From: Anomaloglossus baeobatrachus
Taxonomy: Eukaryota; Chordata; Amphibia; Anura; Aromobatidae
Direction: 5' to 3'
NCBI RefSeq assembly: GCF_048569485.1
Contig: NC_134354.1
Location: forward strand, 443,286,779-443,350,778
Length of the DNA: 64,000 nt
Numbering within the stretch: position 1 is the stretch's first letter; the number at the start of each line of letters is the position of its first letter. The notes under the pieces were generated by a model. The model did no database searches, was not told where the DNA came from, and worked only from the letters and a program-made list of their open reading frames with translations. Below are positions 41,887 through 53,535 of this stretch, one piece after another. The position numbers were made by a program, and so were the translations under genes.

Positions 41887-42783
41887 ATGAGTCCCCCTAA
41901 ACAAAGTGGAGCTATTGACAAACTTAAGGAGTTCGCAAGGGGTGGTCAGGCAGATGCCCCTAAAGCCAAGAGAAATGCCACCCCAAAAGGTCAGGCACTA
42001 TTGGATGACGGGTCAGAGGATAAAGATGATTTAACCCTGAGGCAGGTGTATGAACAGCTTCTACAAGCAATTTCTACAAGCAACAGCTCCCTCACAGGGA
42101 AGATTGAGCAGGTACATTCAGAGGTGGGCCTCCTGCGTCAGGACATGCAATCCCTGAGGGCCCGAACAGCGGAAGTCGAGACGCGAGTGTCTGAACTGGA
42201 GGATCAAACTGTAACACTCAAAACAAAAATGACAACAATGGCCGGATCGGCAAATGCATGGCGCCAAAAAGCAGACGATCTGGAGAACCGCATGCGTTGA
42301 AACAATATACGAATCATAGGACTGCCAGAGCGCTCGGAAGGTCAGCATCTGGAACAATTCCTGGAGGAGTGGCTGAAATGTAATCTCGGAGATGAGTTCT
42401 CCTCGACATTTGCGGTGGAGAGGGCGCACAGAGTTCCAACGAGGCCTCCTATTCCAGGCACGCCACCACGTCCCTTTTTAGCAAGGATGCTCAACTACAC
42501 AGATAGAGACACAGCACTCCGTCTGGCCCGACAGAAGAGCCCACTCAAGTTCAATAATGCTGCGCTCTCGATCTTTCCGGACTTTTCGGTGGACCTCCAG
42601 AAACAGAGGGCCCACTTCATGGAGGTGAAGAAGAAATTAAGGGAGCGGAACATCATCTACTCAATGCTGTACCCTGCCCGGCTCCGCATAGTGCATGAAG
42701 GGTCGCCTCTGTTTTTTACTACACCTGCTGAGGCTGAGGACTGGCTACAGGTACACCCGAAACCTAAGGGGCAGAAGCCATGA
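41887..42783 (+). pseudogene. LINE ORF1 protein, one nonsense codon
   Basis: About 298 codons in one phase. Residues 60-137 form a coiled coil (heptads in VHSEVGLLRQDMQSLRARTA). Next come an RRM-like region (NNIRIIGLPERSEGQ, then VERAHRVPTRPP and RPFLARMLNYTDRDTALRLA) and a C-terminal domain ending DWLQVHPKPKGQKP. This is the layout of L1 ORF1p, the RNA-binding chaperone of the element. A single TGA at 42298-42300 follows LENRMR, where L1 proteins have Arg, so it looks like CGA to TGA decay at a CpG. Confidence 0.88.
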
Positions 42784-43056
42784 GATTACTTTCCTAGGTG
42801 ACATTTTCTGTGCCCCCTGGCGACCCTCTTATTTCATGGTTGCTTGAAGCCCCCTTTGGAGACAGATGGGACTTCCCCGTGCCTCGAGTTATGGAGGAAT
42901 TGACCAGGAATTGGTTCTTGTGAAATGGGAGCCCTATCTTGTGCACCCTTATACCACCTATACCGGGACACTGTATTCAGTGGTGGTATCCCCATTGATG
43001 TTTGAAATGTTTTACAGGACTTATCGGAAAGGTCCTGAAGTTCGATATTGGTTCTA

Positions 43057-44709
43057 CAGTTAGGTCCAGAAATATTTGGACAGTGACACAATTTTCGCGA
43101 GTTGGGCTCTGCATGCCACCACATTGGATTTGAAATGAAACCTCTACAACAGAATTCAAGTGCAGATTGTAATGTTTAATTTAAAGGTTTGAACAAAAAT
43201 ATCTGATAGAAATTGTAGGAATTGTACACATTTCTTTACAAACATTCCACATTTTAGTAGGTCAAAAGTAATTGGACAAATAAACCAAACCCAAACAAAA
43301 TATTTTTATTTTCAATATTTTGTTGCGAATCCTTTGGAGGCAATCACTGCCTTAAGTCTGGAACCCATGGACATCACCAAACGCTGGGTTTCCTCCTTCT
43401 TAATGCTTTGTCAGGCCTTTACAGCCGCAGCCTTCAGGTCTTGCTTGTTTGTGGGTCTTTCCGTCTTAAGTCTGGATTTGAGCAAGTGAAATGCATGCTC
43501 AATTGGGTTAAGATCTGGTGATTGACTTGGCCTTTGCAGAATGTTCCACTTTTTTGCACTCATGAACTCCTGGGTAGCTTTGGCTGTATGCTTGGGGTCA
43601 TTGTCCATCTGTACTATGAAGCGCCGTCCGATCAACTTTGCGGTATTTGGCTGAATCTGGGCTGAAAGTATATCCCGGTACACTTCAGAATTCATCCGGC
43701 TACTCTTGTCTGCTGTTATGTCATCAATAAACACAAGTGACCCAGTGCCATTGAAAGCCATGCATGCCCATGCCATCACGTTGCCTCCACCATGTTTTAC
43801 AGAGGATGTGGTGTGCCTTGGATCATGTGCTGTTCCCTTTCTTCTCCAAACTTTTTTCTTCCCATCATTCTGGTACAGGTTGATCTTTGTCTCATCTGTC
43901 CATAGAATACTTTTCCAGAACTGAGCTGGCTTCATGAGATGTTTTTCAGCAAATTTAACTCTGACCTGTCTATTTTTGGAATTGATGAATGGTTTGCATC
44001 TAGATGTGAACCCTTTGTATTTACTTTCATGGAGTCTTCTCTTTACTGTTGACTTAGAGACAGATACACCTACTTCACTGAGAGTGTTCTGGACTTCAGT
44101 TGATGTTGTGAACGGGTTCTTCTTCACCCAAGAAAGTATGTGGCGATCATCCACCACTGTTGTCATCCGTGGACGCCCAGGCCTTTTTGAGTTCCCAAGC
44201 TCACCAGTCAATTCCTTTTTTCTCAGAATGTACCCGACTGTGGATTTTGCTACTCCAAGCATGTCTGCTATCTTTTTGATGGTTTTTTTCTTTTTTTTTC
44301 AGCCTCAGGATGTTCTGCTTCACCTCAATTGAGAGTTCCTTAGACCGCATGTTGTCTGGTCACAGCAACAGCTTCCAAATGCAAAACCACACACCTGTAA
44401 TCAACCCCAGACCTTTTAACTACTTCATTGATTATAGGTTAACGAGGGAGACGCCTTCAGAGTTAATTTCAGCCCTTAGAGTCCCTTGTCCAATTACTTT
44501 TGGTCCCTTGAAAAAGAGGAGGTTATGCATTACAGAGCTATGATTCCTAAACCCTTTCTCCGATTTGGATGTGAAAGCTCTCATATTGCAGCTGGGAGTG
44601 TGCACTTTCAGCCCATATTATATATATAATTGTATTTCTGAACATGTTTTTGTAAACAGCTAAAATAACAAAACTTGTGTCACTGTCCAAATATTTCTGG
44701 CCCTGACTG
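43057..44709 (-). mobile_element. Tc1-type element nested in the LINE
   Basis: Same family as 36168-37817. TIR cagttaggtccagaaatatt at the left; inverted at the right (ctgtccaaatatttctggcc). TA target duplication at 43055-43056 and 44710-44711. It sits between ORF1 and ORF2 of the LINE, in the opposite orientation. Confidence 0.93.
43411..44352 (-). pseudogene. Tc1 transposase with two breaks
   Basis: The open part (44262-43411, 283 aa) is nearly identical to residues 30-312 of the intact copy at 36525, including [17 protein letters not shown] and NPIEHAF. Its start, MLGVAKSTVGY, is internal. Upstream, an A-rich run near 44288-44302 shifts the frame relative to MRSKELSIEV (44350). Downstream, TGA stands where the intact copy has Trp313 (AAVKA then stop). 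So the copy has a 5' frameshift and one nonsense codon. Confidence 0.9.
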
Positions 44710-44852
44710 TATATGTTTACAGCTGCAATTGCATTAACTTTATTTCTTTGCAGGGACAGGCTTATTACTGTTGGAGGGTTAACCACACTTACTTGCAGGG
44801 CAGAAAGCGTCTTATACCTGGGATCCTGGATCTATAAAAAGATCTATGTGAT

Positions 44853-47800
44853 ATGGGGTCAGAGCTAATATTTATGACCTGGAATGTCAGAGGCCTTAAA
44901 TCGCCCAAAAAACGTATTAAGGTATTCTCCCAAATTAAGCAAGTCAAGGCCCAACTGGTGGTACTGGTAGAGACTCACCTCACACAGGACACAGCCACAC
45001 TAGTAAACAAACCGTGGGTACAATGGTCGGCACATGCGTTCCACACCAGCTACTCCAGGGGTGTCTCTCTATTGGTCCATAGACATATCCGTTGGGAAGT
45101 GAAGGTGGTGAGGCGTGACCCGGAGGGGCGATTTGTGTTTATATATGCGTCTATAAACTCTAGAGATTATGTGCTGTTATGTATTTACAACCCCCCGCCA
45201 GCTCGCATCTCCATTCTTAAACAAGCAATGAGCTTTGCCCTCAATTATCCAGATGCTTATGTGTTATGTATGGGGGATTTTAATCTTGTGATGAATGATT
45301 AGCAGGACAGGTTTCGGATGGATGGAGGGGGACAACATTCGGCCACACACTTGACTTATTTGCAGCAATGCGCGGAGGGAGGTGGGTGGATTGACCTTTG
45401 GCGACTCCGGCATCCTAACACCCGAGAATATACATGTCATTCTTCTACTAGACGCACGCTGTCCCGACTAGATTATATTTTTGGGTCGAGCAATATCGCA
45501 ACCTGGGTGGATGACGTGGTACACGGGGTCAGGGGCATATCAGATCACAGCCCAGTGATTCTTACTATGAAGACTAACCAAGGTGTTGGTAAACCCTTTT
45601 GGAGGTTAAACCCCTTTTGGCTAAAACTAATAGATCAAAGTGATAGAACTCTGACCCAAATAGAGGATTTCCTGGAAGCCCACCCTAAACCCTGGAATAT
45701 TAACTTGGTGTGGGACACCCTTAAAGCCTACCTTAGAGGGTGTTTGTCTTCAACCATAACATATCTTAAAAGAGTGACTAAAACTGAGGATGATATAGTA
45801 GAGGGGAGACTTAGGGACTTAGAGGCAATATATATATCGGCCCCAACCGATGGAAATAGGGCGGCCTGGATGCAATCATATAGGTTATATATGCAGCACT
45901 CTGAGACCAAGTCCAAACGCAAATTCTTCTTTACCCGACAATCATATTTTGAGCTCGGAAATCAATCCAGTAAATTATTGGCATATATGGTTAGGCAACA
46001 CAACACTTCAAATACAATATTGGGTATACGGAGGATGGATGGCTCAATAGCTACATCCCCTGAGGATATTTTAGAGTGCTTTTGTGAATACTATAAAACC
46101 CTATACACATCTAGAAATCCTCATGGAGTTCAAAGTTGCGTGACATATTTGTTGGATTTGGAGTTTCCCACTTTGAGTGAATCACAACGGGAGTCTCTGG
46201 AGGCGGACATCACACTGGATGAAGTGATTACTGCCATCTCGGATATGGCTAGGGGGAAATCCCCAGGTCCGGATGGCCTTCCCATAGAATTCTATAGTAA
46301 ATATTGTGACGTATTGGCCCCGATTCTTTTAGAGGTTTTCTCACATTTTTCAGCCGGCTACTCTCTACCTGCCTCCTTGTACGAAGCACATATAGTCGTG
46401 CTGAGGAAGGAGGGTAAAGACCCACTAGACTGCGGTTCATACCGTCCTATATCCCTAGTTAACGTGGATTACAAGATCTTTACCAAGATACTGGCGTCCA
46501 GGCTTAATTCAGTCATATTGAGTACAGTTCACCAAGATCAAACCGGATTTATGCCTTGGAAAAACACCTCTATAAATATAAGATGGGTCCAGTCCATAGT
46601 GCAATATAGCACACTGGTCCAGGAGAACGAGAGGGCCTTGGCCTCGCTGGACGCGGCCAAGGCATTTGACTCGGTAGAATGGCCATTTTTATTTGCCTGC
46701 CTCCAGAGATTCGCTTTTGGGGGTCTAAATTCAGTAACTGGATTCATATGTTGTATAGGTCCCCGACAGCCAGGATACTAGTCAATGGTGCTATGTCTAC
46801 ACCCTTCGCATTGAACCGGGGCACAAGACAGGGATGCCCTCTGTCTCCAGCATTGTTTGCACTAGTTATTGAAGCTTTGGCAATTAGAATCCGCTCTCAT
46901 CCACAGATCACTGGAATCACTATAGCCGACCGAACAGATCATATAGGATTGTATGCGGATGACATGGTTGTCTTCTTAGATCGAGTGCAAGAGACTCTAC
47001 CGGTGGTTATAGACACAATAGATACATTTGGGGAGTTTTCGGGACTATGCATCAACTGGGATAAGTCGGCTTTGATGCCATTAATGCATGGGTCTGGAAT
47101 TTCAATGGAGGGTAGGTCACCTTTGCAAGTGGTAACTAGCTTTAAATACCTGGGAATACACATACAGAAAGAACATACACTAGACCTGCAGACGAGTATA
47201 ACACCACTTCTGGAGCACGTTAAACTTAAATATAACCTGTGGAGCAAGCTACCCCTGTCAGTGGTTGGCAGAATAAATTTAATCAAAATGATATTACTTC
47301 CAAAGCTTAGTTATACACTACAACATAGTGCAGTATCAGTACCCAAATCCTTCTTCTCAATGTTGAACTCGCTTACTACCTCTTTCATATGGGGGAAATC
47401 CAGACCCAAACTTCGGTTATCCATTTTACAGAGATCCAAAAGACTGGGAGGGATGGCTTTACCGGAGTTCTTCCTCTACTACCTCGCGGGACAGCTTAGG
47501 GCACTAGAGACTTGGATGCCTGGATGTCAGCTGCCAAACTCTGAGAGTCACTTGGCACACGCGGCTGGGACTGATTGTTTAGTGGGTTTTCTGGAATCAG
47601 AAGGACTGAGAACACCACGGCAATTACCCCTCCTCAGGTTGGCAAGATTAGTCTGGCGACAAGCCAAGAGGGTGGTACACTTCGAAGGGGTGGTGGCGGA
47701 ACTCCCATTATGGGGGAATAGCCACTTCCATACTCTGAGAGATCACCCCTCGGCGCAATTCTGGGCCACTCACAGCGTCAGTGCATTAGGTGATCTTTTT

Positions 47801-48631
47801 GTCCCGGGAACCACAACCTTCAAGTCCTTTGAACAAGTCCAGATTGAATATAATGTTCCAAGATCACAATTCTTTAGATACCTGCAGATTCGCACAGCGA
47901 TTCAATCCCACATACAGAAAATTGGAGTGAGGAAATTGATATCATCACTTCCTATGATAGGTATTCTAAAATCACAAGGACCTCGAGGCCTCATCTCAGC
48001 TATATATACTTACCTGTTGTCAGTGGGGGTGGAGTCTGACCCCTTGCCAGCCCAGGATAGATGGAAATCTCTAATTCCCTCTCTACAGGGAGAGGAATGG
48101 GAAGAGATATTGGAATCTCTGACTGCGGTATCCCCTTCGGTTAATAATAAATTGATTCAATGCTACATTGTCCACCAGGCATACCTTACTCCAACTTGAT
48201 TATTTAGTATGGGCCGTTCTCGTACATCGGAGTGCCCGAGGTGTCATCTCTCAGGGGCAAATTTCATACATATGATTTGGAGCTGTCCCAATATATCTTC
48301 GTACTGGCGGGGAGTGACATCTCTGCTGACATCGATTGTGTCGATTCCTGTTTTGTGTGACCCTTTGATATGCCTGTTTGGGGTGGTGGAGGAAGAGTCC
48401 TGGGATCATTACATGACAATATTCCTCAAAGAGGCATTGTTTCTGGCTAGGAAATTAATAGCTCTGAGGTGGATGGGAGATTCGAATCCAACTGTGAGGT
48501 CCTGGGTTAAACTAGTCAATGCAACCATAGTCTATGAGCGGGTGGTATATTATAATAGGGGGTGCCCGGGAAAATATAACAAAATCTGGGGTTTGTGGAA
48601 TTCTTCTCCAGACACACTTGCGGAGGTTTGA
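44853..48631 (+). pseudogene. LINE ORF2: endonuclease and reverse transcriptase, three breaks
   Basis: Residues 1-235 are an apurinic-type endonuclease (MTWNVRGLKSP, VETHL, CMGDFNLV, SRLDYIFGSS, ISDHSPV). The reverse transcriptase follows: MARGKSPGPDGLPIEFYSKY, YRPISLVNVDYKIFTKILAS, LDAAKAFDSVEW, GTRQGCPLSPALFALVIEAL and the catalytic YADDMVVFL. The C-terminal part ends with a Cys/His motif, CPRCHLSGANFIHMIWSCP. Breaks: TAG at 45300-45302 (after LVMND), a one-base shift at the G run 46719-46723, and TGA at 48197-48199 (LTPT then stop, where L1 has Arg). All else is open, so it died recently. Motifs fit the L1/Tx1 group; I do not separate the two. Confidence 0.92.
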
Positions 48632-49049
48632 GGGAGATTATGCGGATAATGGTGGTTCCCGTTAGATGTTGGGATATGAAACACTGTCCAATGGTATATT
48701 GAGGTATAATAATGCAATGTGGCTGTTGTTCTTTCTTTCTTCCTTTTTCTATTCCTCTTTCTATCTTGTTTTCAAAATATGGTCATGCTGATAGTTACAG
48801 CTGTTCTTATGCTCAATATAAAATTAGATATATATGCAAATGATAAGTAGTATGGATAATAACATTGTTCTATCTTAAGTGCTAAAGATATTATGGACTT
48901 TATATGACTGTTTATTGTTATATTTAAATATTACTATCTATATACGGAGCTATCTTTATATGGCAAATGTCAGTTGTACCATGTTTGAAATTGTTAATAA
49001 AACGAAGTTAAAAAAAAAATAAAGCTACATATTGACCCCGGGCCCTGCC

Positions 49050-49244
49050 AGGCCCCGTCTTTACTGGACCACCATACACCAGTCACGGCTGCAATGCTCT
49101 GATGGCAGCCCTGATTGGAGCAATCGCACATCAAAGGACCATCGTTCCAATCACTGCTGGAGTTGGCACTGGGGATGCTGTTGATGCCATTCTCCAGCCT
49201 ATTATCAGCGCTGTTATTGCACCAATCATAGCTGGACCTCAATG
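49050..49244 (+). other. Open hydrophobic stretch ending at a splice-donor-like site
   Basis: A plus-strand frame free of stops from the TGA at 49033 reads GPPYTSHGCNALMAALIGAI then AHQRTIVPITAGVGTGDAVD and APIIAGPQCFR, and ends at CAG/GTAATG. It could be an exon, but no homologue comes to mind, the 5' boundary (gccag at 49050) lacks a pyrimidine tract, and the frame is only about 65 codons. Low confidence. Confidence 0.15.
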
Positions 49245-49357
49245 TTTCAGGTAATGTACACCCATTTATTAGGAAATGTGAAGATTTTCTAATTCTTCAT
49301 TGAAAAGAAAAAAAAAAAAGAAAAAAGGAGATATTCAATAGTTTTTTCTTCAAAAAA

Positions 49358-49363
49358 TTTATT
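49358..49363 (-). terminator. Polyadenylation signal of hspb1
   Basis: On the minus strand aataaa lies about 87 bases after the hspb1 stop codon, within gaaaaataaattttttg. This gives a short 3' UTR ending near 49340. The distance and context are ordinary for a small heat-shock gene. Confidence 0.6.
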
Positions 49364-49449
49364 TTTCAAAACTGTATTATATATGTAAAAGCATGTGGTA
49401 TAACACAGAAAGCAGTGAAAGAATTCCCGGTATTTGACTTCTTAGCGTC

Positions 49450-49639
49450 TCATTTTTTGCCAGCCTCTTCTGCTTTCTTAGTGTCGGATGTGCCAATCTC
49501 AGCTCGGCTCTGGAAAGTTACTGGAATAGTGATCTCTGCAGACTGGATTGATGGCTTGGGGAGTGGTGCCTCAACTGTCAGAATGCCATCAGGAGAAAGA
49601 GAAGAAGTCACAGAAGTAATGTCCGCACCTGAGGGAAGG
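49450..49639 (-). CDS. hspb1: hspb1 (HSP27), last coding exon
   Basis: The minus-strand reading after the splice acceptor ctctttctgtag is [20 protein letters not shown] then [20 protein letters not shown] then [22 protein letters not shown], stop. This matches the C-terminal end of HSP27: the last alpha-crystallin-domain strands ([14 protein letters not shown]) and the I-x-I motif ITIPV that docks between dimers. Human HSPB1 has [20 protein letters not shown] at the same place. The exon begins in phase with one base left over from the previous codon, as in HSPB1 exon 3. HSPB1 is an ATP-independent cytoplasmic chaperone that forms large oligomers. Exons 1 and 2 should lie at higher coordinates on this strand; I did not find them in the window, so the preceding intron may exceed 14 kb and hold everything to the right. 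It is the only clear host coding segment here. Confidence 0.88.
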
Positions 49640-49819
49640 CTACAGAAAGAGAGCACAATTAATGCTGATCAGACACTGTCTTGCCTCAAAGTGAATGTCC
49701 ACATATAAAAATGTTATAATTTAATAATTATTTAGTTTAATATTAATACTTTAATAAATGTCTTCTAACTGTAGCCAAGAAATTATTCAGTGCAGAAAAT
49801 AGGACCTAATAGAACAATG

Positions 49820-50974
49820 TTGCAGACAAAAAGAAAAGTCACAGCCATGAAGGCGAGTATTATTGAGGGTAAAATCCATTTTTTTGTGAAAATCCATTTA
49901 AACACCCCCCCCCCCCACAAATATAGCACAGGTATACCACCAAACCTTGGCAGGACCTACACATTACAGTGTTTAGCCTTATTCAATGTGACTAGGGGAA
50001 CTGAGAGAAGCCTATACTGGCCCTAATGTTAGGGACTCTGAGCTCACCCTAACACCCGGAGGTACCCTTAATGGTAGGGAGGTCCGGGTTTCCAACCTAG
50101 GCCCTATCTCCTGTCCTTGTCCTGATGTTATGAACCCCCCCTCCACAACCCACCACCCGTGTGGATTGGGAAAGACCTGAAGACTACACGTCACCAACAA
50201 ATATGAACAAATAGGGGTGTCAACAAAAACACTCAGCAACCACACACCAAGGAGCCACTAAAAGTGTATGAGGGGAAACAACATAAAAGGGGGAAGAATG
50301 AAGACTACTGGGAAACTATCATACAATAAACAGACACACCTGAAAAATGCTATGCTGCAGCCCAAAACACAACCGAGAGAGAGCGTTCCACAGCACCTTC
50401 CACCTCCTGGCCAAGCTTCCAAATGATGAAAATAACCGACACCCTCTGGTGGACATAGAGAGTATTTATAGAACCTGAGCATGGTCCCCACCGGAAACAC
50501 CTGACCAGGTGTCAGGAGCTGCTGGAATTAACCCTCTCCTCCCCAAAGGAAAGGGAATTCATTTAATCTGCAGAGTCCCACAAGAAAAAGTGATACTCTG
50601 ACCGAGAACATGTCCAAAACTCTGCAACAGGGGAAAGTGAATGACACCTACACACACCTGTATATAAATACCCAGTGTCGTCACATCCTCACAACAAAAC
50701 ATTAACCAATCACACGTTTCCCAATAAACATGATACCTGAGCATATTCAAATAAATGTGAACCAGATACCAAGCAAAGAAAATCTTATGAAACACAATAC
50801 ACATAAATAGATATTGAATAATAAATAAGGCTAAGCGCCGAAATGCGTAGGTCCAGCCGAGGTTGTGGTAAACCTGTGTTATATCTGTGTTTTAATAATG
50901 GATTTTCACAAATAAACTGTATCTTACCCTCAATTATCCTCGCCATTGCTGGAGACTTTCAATTTTGTCTGCAG
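49820..50974. mobile_element. Penelope-like element with inverted terminal segments
   Basis: 49821-49902 (tgcagacaaaaagaaaagtc, then gcgagtattattgagggtaa) is an imperfect reverse complement of 50885-50973 (ttaccctcaattatcctcgc, ttttgtctgca). Just inside the right arm, ggctaagcgccgaaatgcgt then aggtcc resembles the GCCGAAA-type motif of Penelope ends. The 1-kb interior has no recognised coding sequence. Family call is tentative. Confidence 0.5.
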
Positions 50975-51542
50975 TATTTTATCCCACCCCAGGCAGGGCC
51001 GCTCCTGGCGTAGGCTGTGATTCCATCCAGATGAAATTATAAATGGTCAGCTGAATGCCTTTTCTTTCTAATTGCTTCTAAATGAATAATGATCTTGATT
51101 GTTTTAGACTGGCCTTTTGTACGTCAGTCTTGATGAAGAGTGCGGTGAAATAATGTGCCACCTAATTTGGCGCATCTTTCAACTGCCATGTGTCATCCAA
51201 AGATATATACTCCAATCTTTGGAAAATATTTCTGTCCTAATTTACACCACTTTTGTAGTACAAATTATGAATTTGTCTACCACACCCCCTCTGGGTAAGA
51301 TAGACCTACTTTTCAAAAATTTGTCAGAGCTGGTTAATTCTGGGGTAAAAACACTAAAACTCACAAAACTTTTGCCAATCAACAAGTTGGACCAATTTTT
51401 TAAACACTTGTAAACCAGAAATCTGGCAAAAACTGATTTAGATTTACAGTTGTCAGTCACCAACACAAGTATGAAAATGATAAGAAACTGCTGAAACAAA
51501 TCTTTGTCTCTAACAGTGGTTTCCAGAAGTTGATATAGGCAG

Positions 51543-51574
<32 letters not shown>

Positions 51575-51771
51575 CACAGTGTATGTACAGTATATATACT
51601 GATAAGCAATAATGTTATGATTGAAGCAAAGCAGCTCTGTCACATAGAAGTACGGACTCCACGAAATCTTCTGAAGTGTATAGGGATGTCTGACACAAAA
51701 GTATTGGCAGTAGATTCTTTTATGACACATTCATGCATTGAGTATTTGGTGAGTTTTTACCTCAGCATCTG
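50975..51771. other. Gene-free intronic sequence
   Basis: No supported gene. Contains a (TA)n tract (51541-51569). Frame 51117-51413 plus has no recognised motif. Confidence 0.5.
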
Positions 51772-51773
51772 TA

Positions 51774-52079
51774 AGGCCACGTGCACATGCTGTGTATTTG
51801 GTAAATATTTTATTTTACCTCAGTATATGTAAGGCCACGTGCACACGTTCAATATTTGGTGAGTTTTTTTACCTGAGTATTTGCAAGGCAAAACCAGGAG
51901 TGGGTAAAAAATGCAGAAATGGTGCCCATGTATTATACTTTTCATCTGATTGTTCTCTTCCTGGTTTTGGCTTACAAATACTGAGGTAAAAAAACTCCCC
52001 AAATACTGTACGTGTGCATGTGGCCTTACATATACTGAGGTAAAAAACTCACCAAATACTTTGGGTGTGCACATGGCCT
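51774..52079. mobile_element. MITE with a second MITE of the same family nested inside
   Basis: Outer ends aggccacgtgcacatgctgt and, inverted, tgtgcacatggcct with TA on each side (51772-51773, 52080-52081). Inner copy 51832-52026 has the same TIR (aggccacgtgcacacg ... cgtgtgcatgtggcct) and its own TA pair. Both are hairpins (ttacctcagtat against atactgaggtaa). Confidence 0.85.
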
Positions 52080-52354
52080 TAATTTTCTAAACTTTGAGAT
52101 GGAGCTTCCATGGAATGGGTTTGATTTTCCACACCTACCAGAAATGCTAGATTGGTCTGAGATCTAAAGAATTTAGGGGCCAAGTCAACACCTTGAACTT
52201 TTTGTTATATGCTCAAAAAATTCCTAAGCAATATTTTTTAGTGTGACTTATTATTACTGTGCATTATCATGCTGATAGAGGGCATAACCAGGTATACTGT
52301 TGTCATGATGGGTTGTTCTTGGTCTGCAACAAGATTTAGATATGTATCAGAGTA

Positions 52355-52916
52355 AAGGCCGCTTCACACGCAACGACATCGCTAACGAGATATCGTTGGG
52401 GTCACGGAATTCGTGACGCACATCCGGCCTTGTTAGCGACGTCATTGCATGTGACACCTACGAGCGACCGCTAACGATCAAAAATACTCACCTAATCGTT
52501 GATCGTTGACACATCGTTCCTTTCCCAAATGTCGTTGCTGGTGTTGGATGCAGGTTGTTCGTCGTTCCTGAGGCAGCACATATCGCTATATGTGACACCC
52601 CAGGAACGAGGAACAACAACGTACCTGCGTCCTGTCGGCAATGAGGTGGGCGTGTTGTTAATGTGGCTGGTCTCCGCCCCTCCACTTCTATTGGCGGGCC
52701 GCTGTGTGACATCGCTGTGACGGCGCACGAACCACCCCCTTAAATAAGAGGTTGCTCGCCGCCCACAGTGACGTCGCTAGGAAGGTAAGTACGTGGGACG
52801 CGCACTACCGATTTTGTCCGCCATGGGCAGCGATTTGCCCATGACGCACAAATGACGGGTGCGGGTGCTTTCGGTAGCGATATCGTTAGCGATGTCGCTG
52901 CGTGTAAAGTGCCCTT
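52355..52916. mobile_element. MITE with long TIRs (562 bp)
   Basis: aaggccgcttcacacgcaac then gacatcgctaacga at the left, inverted at the right (tcgttagcgatgtcgctgcg then tgtaaagtgccctt). TA duplicates at 52353-52354 and 52917-52918. Inner sequence is also partly palindromic. No coding. Confidence 0.9.
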
Positions 52917-53120
52917 TAAGCACATATGAATTCCAGGATCAAGGCTTCTCTGCTTAACCTTGCCCACAGAATCACACTGTTTCTGCCAGATTTCTTAGTT
53001 CAAATAGCACACCCAGGTGCCATTTCGTCAACAATGAAGTGACGCACCCCTGGTCAGGAACGATTTTTCAGATCAGGCCATCTTATCTTATTGTTTCTGT
53101 TGGCTGAGATCTAGTATGTA

Positions 53121-53535
53121 AAAGGATTGTCTGGGACTTTAACATTGATGATCTATAATTAGTTTAGGTTATCAATGTCTGATTGATTAGAATGCAACAG
53201 CTGACACCCCCGTCGATCAGCTGTTTCTTGCACTGTCACAAGCCAGAACTACTCAGTTGTGGAGCTGTACAGCTCTGTTGATAGAATATAAGTCGCAGCC
53301 AGGTACTGTACATCATGTATTAATTCAAATAGGTTGCAGATATGCAGTACCCTGCTATGGCTATTATACAGTTGACTGATCTGTGCAGCTCCCCAACTGA
53401 GTAGTTGAGTCCAGGGGCGGCATCAGGAACAGTTGATCAGTGTGGGTGCCGGGTGTCGCACTCCATACCAATCAGACATTAATAACTTATCCTAAGGATA
53501 TGTAACCAGTGTCAAAAGTCTCGGACAACCACTTT
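53121..53535. mobile_element. MITE with aaaggattgtctgggac ends
   Basis: Left aaaggattgtctgggacttt and right (inverted) aaagtggttgtccgagactt form the TIR. Inner parts (cagctccccaactgagtagt against actactcagttgtggagctg) also pair. Inserted in the Tc1 relic. Confidence 0.82.

Larger units (their letters stand above)
41138..49017 (+). mobile_element. Full-length L1/Tx1-type LINE with nested Tc1
   Basis: A 17-bp perfect target duplication, aataaagctacatattg, flanks the element (41121-41137 and 49018-49034). It has a GC-rich ~750-bp 5' UTR (starting ggggcggggcgatgtagccg), ORF1, a spacer now holding a Tc1 copy (43057-44709), ORF2, a ~390-bp 3' UTR and an A tail (49010-49019). Without the Tc1 it is about 6.2 kb. 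Perfect duplication and few coding breaks indicate a recent insertion; the Tc1 came later. Confidence 0.93.

Noticed and set aside
48994-49242. 82-codon minus-strand frame next to the LINE tail
   Set aside because: Begins in host sequence and ends in the LINE A tail; no homology and no splice context.
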